The position numbers were made by a program, and so were the translations under genes. From Pestalotiopsis fici W106-1 (taxonomy: Eukaryota > Ascomycota > Sordariomycetes > Amphisphaeriales > Sporocadaceae): DNA of 64,000 nt. The notes beneath the pieces were generated by a model that was given only the letters and a program-made list of their open reading frames with translations, was not told the DNA's origin and ran no database searches. Shown piece after piece: positions 61,461 through 64,000 of this stretch. The stretch lies in the NCBI RefSeq assembly GCF_000516985.1, contig NW_006917100.1:1291490-1355489 (forward strand), in the 5' to 3' direction. Each line of letters begins with the position of its first letter. Positions within the stretch are counted from its first letter, which is position 1.

Positions 61461-63085
61461 CTAGAACCTTGAGATGTCCCGTCCGAAAAGCCACGACATG
61501 CACCAGTAAACGGGCACCATGATCTTGTTTCGGATACTCATGCTCTTGGTCAAGTATGCCGTACGCCAGAGCACCCAGGCCGCCCAGCCCTTGAGATCAT
61601 CCGCTTCGCTCTGGTGGATAGCCTTCCAGTTACCCAAGTAGGTCATTGTACCCCAGTTTCGGAACTTGAAGCCCGGTGCAAAGACATCTTCCTTGTTGAG
61701 CCTCTTGGCAAGATAAGTCGCCTTCTGGCTGGCGACCTGCGCAGTAGCCGGCAGCGCTTGATTATGGATGACGGCACAGTCGCCAATGGCGTAGACGTCG
61801 GGCAGGATGCTCTTGCCAGAGATTGATTTTCCGTCTTTCGATTCAGTCGACACGACACGGACGCGAAGGTGTTTGTCCGTCAAGATGCTACCGCTCTTTG
61901 GTTCCTTTTGAATCTGTACCTCTGTTGCCGCCTTTGCCACCCCAGTGACTGCCGAGTTGGGAGGAAAGACCTTGTCTGCCAGCTTTTGCACCAGAGGGTT
62001 CTGCATCAGACCGGTGCTCCAGACAACAATACCGGCGTCGACCTCTTCATTGCCATACTCCTGGATCTTGAGCTTAAGACAACCCTCGGTCTCCGTGTCT
62101 GGTCGAATTCTGGTCAAGTGATGCTTGGTTTTCACTTGAATGCCTTCGCGTCGGAAAAGATCCATGGCATAATTGGCGAGTGTCTGATCAAACATTGGCA
62201 GGACCTTGGGGGCCACATCGTAGACGGTAATGGCACTGAACTTGATGATGTCGGGATAGAGTTTCACCAAGTCCTCGTTGATCAAGTCATGCAACTCGGC
62301 GGCGAATTCGATACCAGTGGGCCCTCCACCCACGACGGCAAAATGGAGCAGCTTCTTTCGCTCCTCATCCGTCGTCGTTGGCAAGGCTGCCTTCTCGAAA
62401 CATTGCAACACCTTGAGCCGAATATTTCTGGCGTCGCTCACGTCCCGTAAGAAGTTGGCATATTCACGAACACCCTCAATGCCAAACGTCTGACTATACG
62501 AGCCAACGGCGATGACTAATTTGTCATATGGAACCTCGAATATCTCTCCCTTTTTCTTCTGTATCGCAGAAGAGTCGCCAGAAGGAAGACGGGTTCGGGA
62601 CGCCAAGTCTCCAGATGTGTTTGCTTCGACACGAATGACCTTTTTCGAAAAGTCAATGTCGTCGGCCCAACCCTGGTGGAAGTCGTCCAGCTCCAGCCTC
62701 CTGGTAGACTCAATGGTGGCACGAAATTCCAGCGTACCGACCGACGTGCCTGCAAGCAAAGGGGTGAAGACAAAATATGACCGCGGTGAGATCATCACAC
62801 GCTCATACTTTTTCGGGTCCAGATCGCGTGCAAATCCATATCCGGCCCATCCGGATCCCAGCACGACAACTCGTTCCTTCTTTGCTTGAATGCTGTTAGT
62901 AGGAGGAACTTGAGGCGAATGCAATAAAAGGAAGACGACTTACTTTTGTTGGTCAAATCAACACTGATACAACGCGGCAATCCGGCAGAAACTCGATTAG
63001 GAGTTAATGCTACTCTGGTACACGGGCGTGCCGAAGTCGCAATATGACCCACGTTTACAATAGGTCGTCCACGGATTATAGGCAT
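61461..63085 (-). CDS. mitochondrial type II NADH dehydrogenase (alternative NDH-2)
   Basis: Exons 63085-62944 and 62884-61461 join at phase 1 to 521 residues. NDH-2 is a single-subunit, rotenone-insensitive flavoenzyme that passes electrons from NADH to ubiquinone without pumping protons. The FAD Rossmann motif is VVVLGSGWAGYG (Gly57-Gly62), with YFVFTPLLAGTSVGTLEFR after it; the NADH site is AVVGGGPTGIEFAAEL (about 231-246); then YAIGDCAV, the quinone-side WGTMTYLGNWKAI and the C-terminal amphipathic helix region. No EF-hand insert is present. Exon 1 encodes an Arg-containing presequence with only one Asp near its end. The intron is best read as 59 bases with branch CTACTAAC and acceptor TTCAAG; a 35-base alternative also keeps phase but is too short. 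Internal or external facing cannot be decided. Confidence 0.94.
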
Positions 63086-63928
63086 TTCGGAGTCAGAACT
63101 TGTATGACAACATACGATAATCATACAACAAAAGACGAGGAAAAAGATAGAATACACGTCAAATCCAGAAAATGAAACTCGGAAAAGAAAAAGGGAGAGA
63201 CATGGTCAAGTATTAGGAGTGAGTAATACGATAATGGGACGGGGCGTCCGGTTTTCGTTCCGGGACCTATAAACTACTTCCCATTTGGCCGATGACCTCT
63301 TGGCCAAGGCTTCTCGGGAAACAACTCGGGGAATCCACAAACTGCGAGACCGCCTCGCTTTGCGGGTTTACTGATGATTACTTATTGAAAACTTTATGCT
63401 CATGTTTAGACGGTGATGCGGGCATCATTGCTGGTTGGTGGTACACAAGTGGTAATAAGTGGTGGAGATGAGGGACAAATTTGTAGATGACTATTAATAG
63501 GCCCGTTCAAAAAAAGGCCCGTATGATCCCATACTTTTTCATTGCCGATCAGCGAAGACCGGATGTGCTGCGTGCGTTCTTTTTCCTTTTGTTGGGACTG
63601 TGTAATAGATACAGGCAATGTTATGTGCTCGGATCGGTTATAACATGTCCTCCACTTTAGATGCTGCATGGGAAAAGAGCCTCCTCGCTTTTGACTTGGC
63701 AATATCGCCAAGATGTGAGGGTGCGTGCAAAAGCATCACGAGTCTGTCAGAATTCTAGTTAGCCTAGAGGCGAGACAAGGGAAGAAAAAGGGCAAGTTTG
63801 GAGCATTGGCGGCCAATGAGGTCATGCGTCACTGGGCGTCCCCCGACGGCGCCGGCTGGCTCACTCAGCCCAGCCCAGCCCCGTTAAGTGCTAATCGATA
63901 ACAACTTTTTGCAAGAAAACTAAACGCG
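63086..63928. other. divergent promoter region, NDH-2 / unknown gene
   Basis: 843 bases. A GC-rich stretch with CAGCCCAGCCCAGCCCCG lies near 63867-63885. No gene is seen. Confidence 0.55.
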
Positions 63929-64000
63929 ATGGCCGAACCGACCCCAGACGCCTTCCCGCTCGGCTCGAATGCAGGTCCATCAGCCAGCCGTGAGCAGCAG
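63929..64000 (+). CDS. 5' end of an unknown gene (partial)
   Basis: An ATG at 63929 opens a frame that runs to the right edge: MAEPTPDAFPLGSNAGPSAS.. (24 codons visible). The composition is Pro/Ser/Ala-rich and gives no family. A GTGAGC inside the last bases could be a splice donor, so the exon may end before the edge. It is called because an ATG with an uninterrupted frame follows a promoter-like region divergent from NDH-2. No function can be given. Confidence 0.4.
   Translation, partial: MAEPTPDAFPLGSNAGPSASREQQ

Overview
This window is a piece of nuclear chromosome from a filamentous ascomycete fungus. The evidence is short introns (mostly 50-280 bases) with GT..AG ends and CTRAY/CTAAC branch points, and a fungal-only gene set (Mmm1 of ERMES, an Ale1-type MBOAT, a GDP-mannose transporter, a PL3 pectate lyase, a regional-centromere type CenH3). 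Protein similarity recalled from families points to Sordariomycetes, probably Hypocreales; this is inference, and the species cannot be read from the sequence. No rRNA, tRNA, CRISPR, IS element or intact transposon was found. Three 100-N assembly gaps lie at 6584-6683, 32659-32758 and 51770-51869.

Layout. 1-307: 3' end of an unknown Ser/Thr-rich protein (+). 3.6-5.4 kb: cardiolipin synthase (+). 8.0-12.4 kb: mitochondrial tRNA-modifying Mto1/GidA and the SM protein Vps45 (both -). 13.0-14.4 kb: Mmm1 (+). 14.7-18.0 kb: an importin-beta family karyopherin (-). 19.0-21.2 kb: aminopeptidase P (+). 21.3-23.3 kb: a FUN14 protein and centromeric histone H3 (both -). 24.3-28.7 kb: derlin, acireductone dioxygenase and a short-chain dehydrogenase (all +). 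30.2-35.3 kb: GDP-mannose transporter and an MBOAT lysophospholipid acyltransferase (both +). 36.3-39.1 kb: a large Ser-rich two-TM protein of unknown role (-). 42.8-44.0 kb: CaaX protease Rce1 (+). 45.0-48.8 kb: mitochondrial TrpRS and mitochondrial ribosomal protein S10 (both -). 49.1-50.3 kb: COP9 subunit 5 (+). 50.6-52.9 kb: mitochondrial GluRS (-). 53.8-57.0 kb: a type I J-protein and ribosomal protein eL32 (both +). 58.6-59.5 kb: secreted pectate lyase (-). 61.5-63.1 kb: type II NADH dehydrogenase (-). 63.9 kb: 5' end of an unknown gene (+).

Nearly every gene has introns, so gene models were built by hand from reading frame, splice-site phase and family conservation; the exon lists are in each entry. 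The genes are mostly single-copy housekeeping functions and do not form a metabolic cluster. The strongest shared theme is mitochondrial: cardiolipin synthesis, mt-tRNA modification, ERMES, FUN14, two mt aminoacyl-tRNA synthetases, an mt ribosomal protein and NDH-2. No previously undescribed system is clearly visible. The most useful leads are regulatory: G1/S-type boxes upstream of CenH3, adjacent Cbf1 and Tbf1-like sites upstream of eL32, an E-box in front of the methionine-salvage gene, and an inverted repeat plus TATA box at the pectate lyase. There is also the uncharacterised Ser-rich membrane protein with its SSPPRAY repeats.
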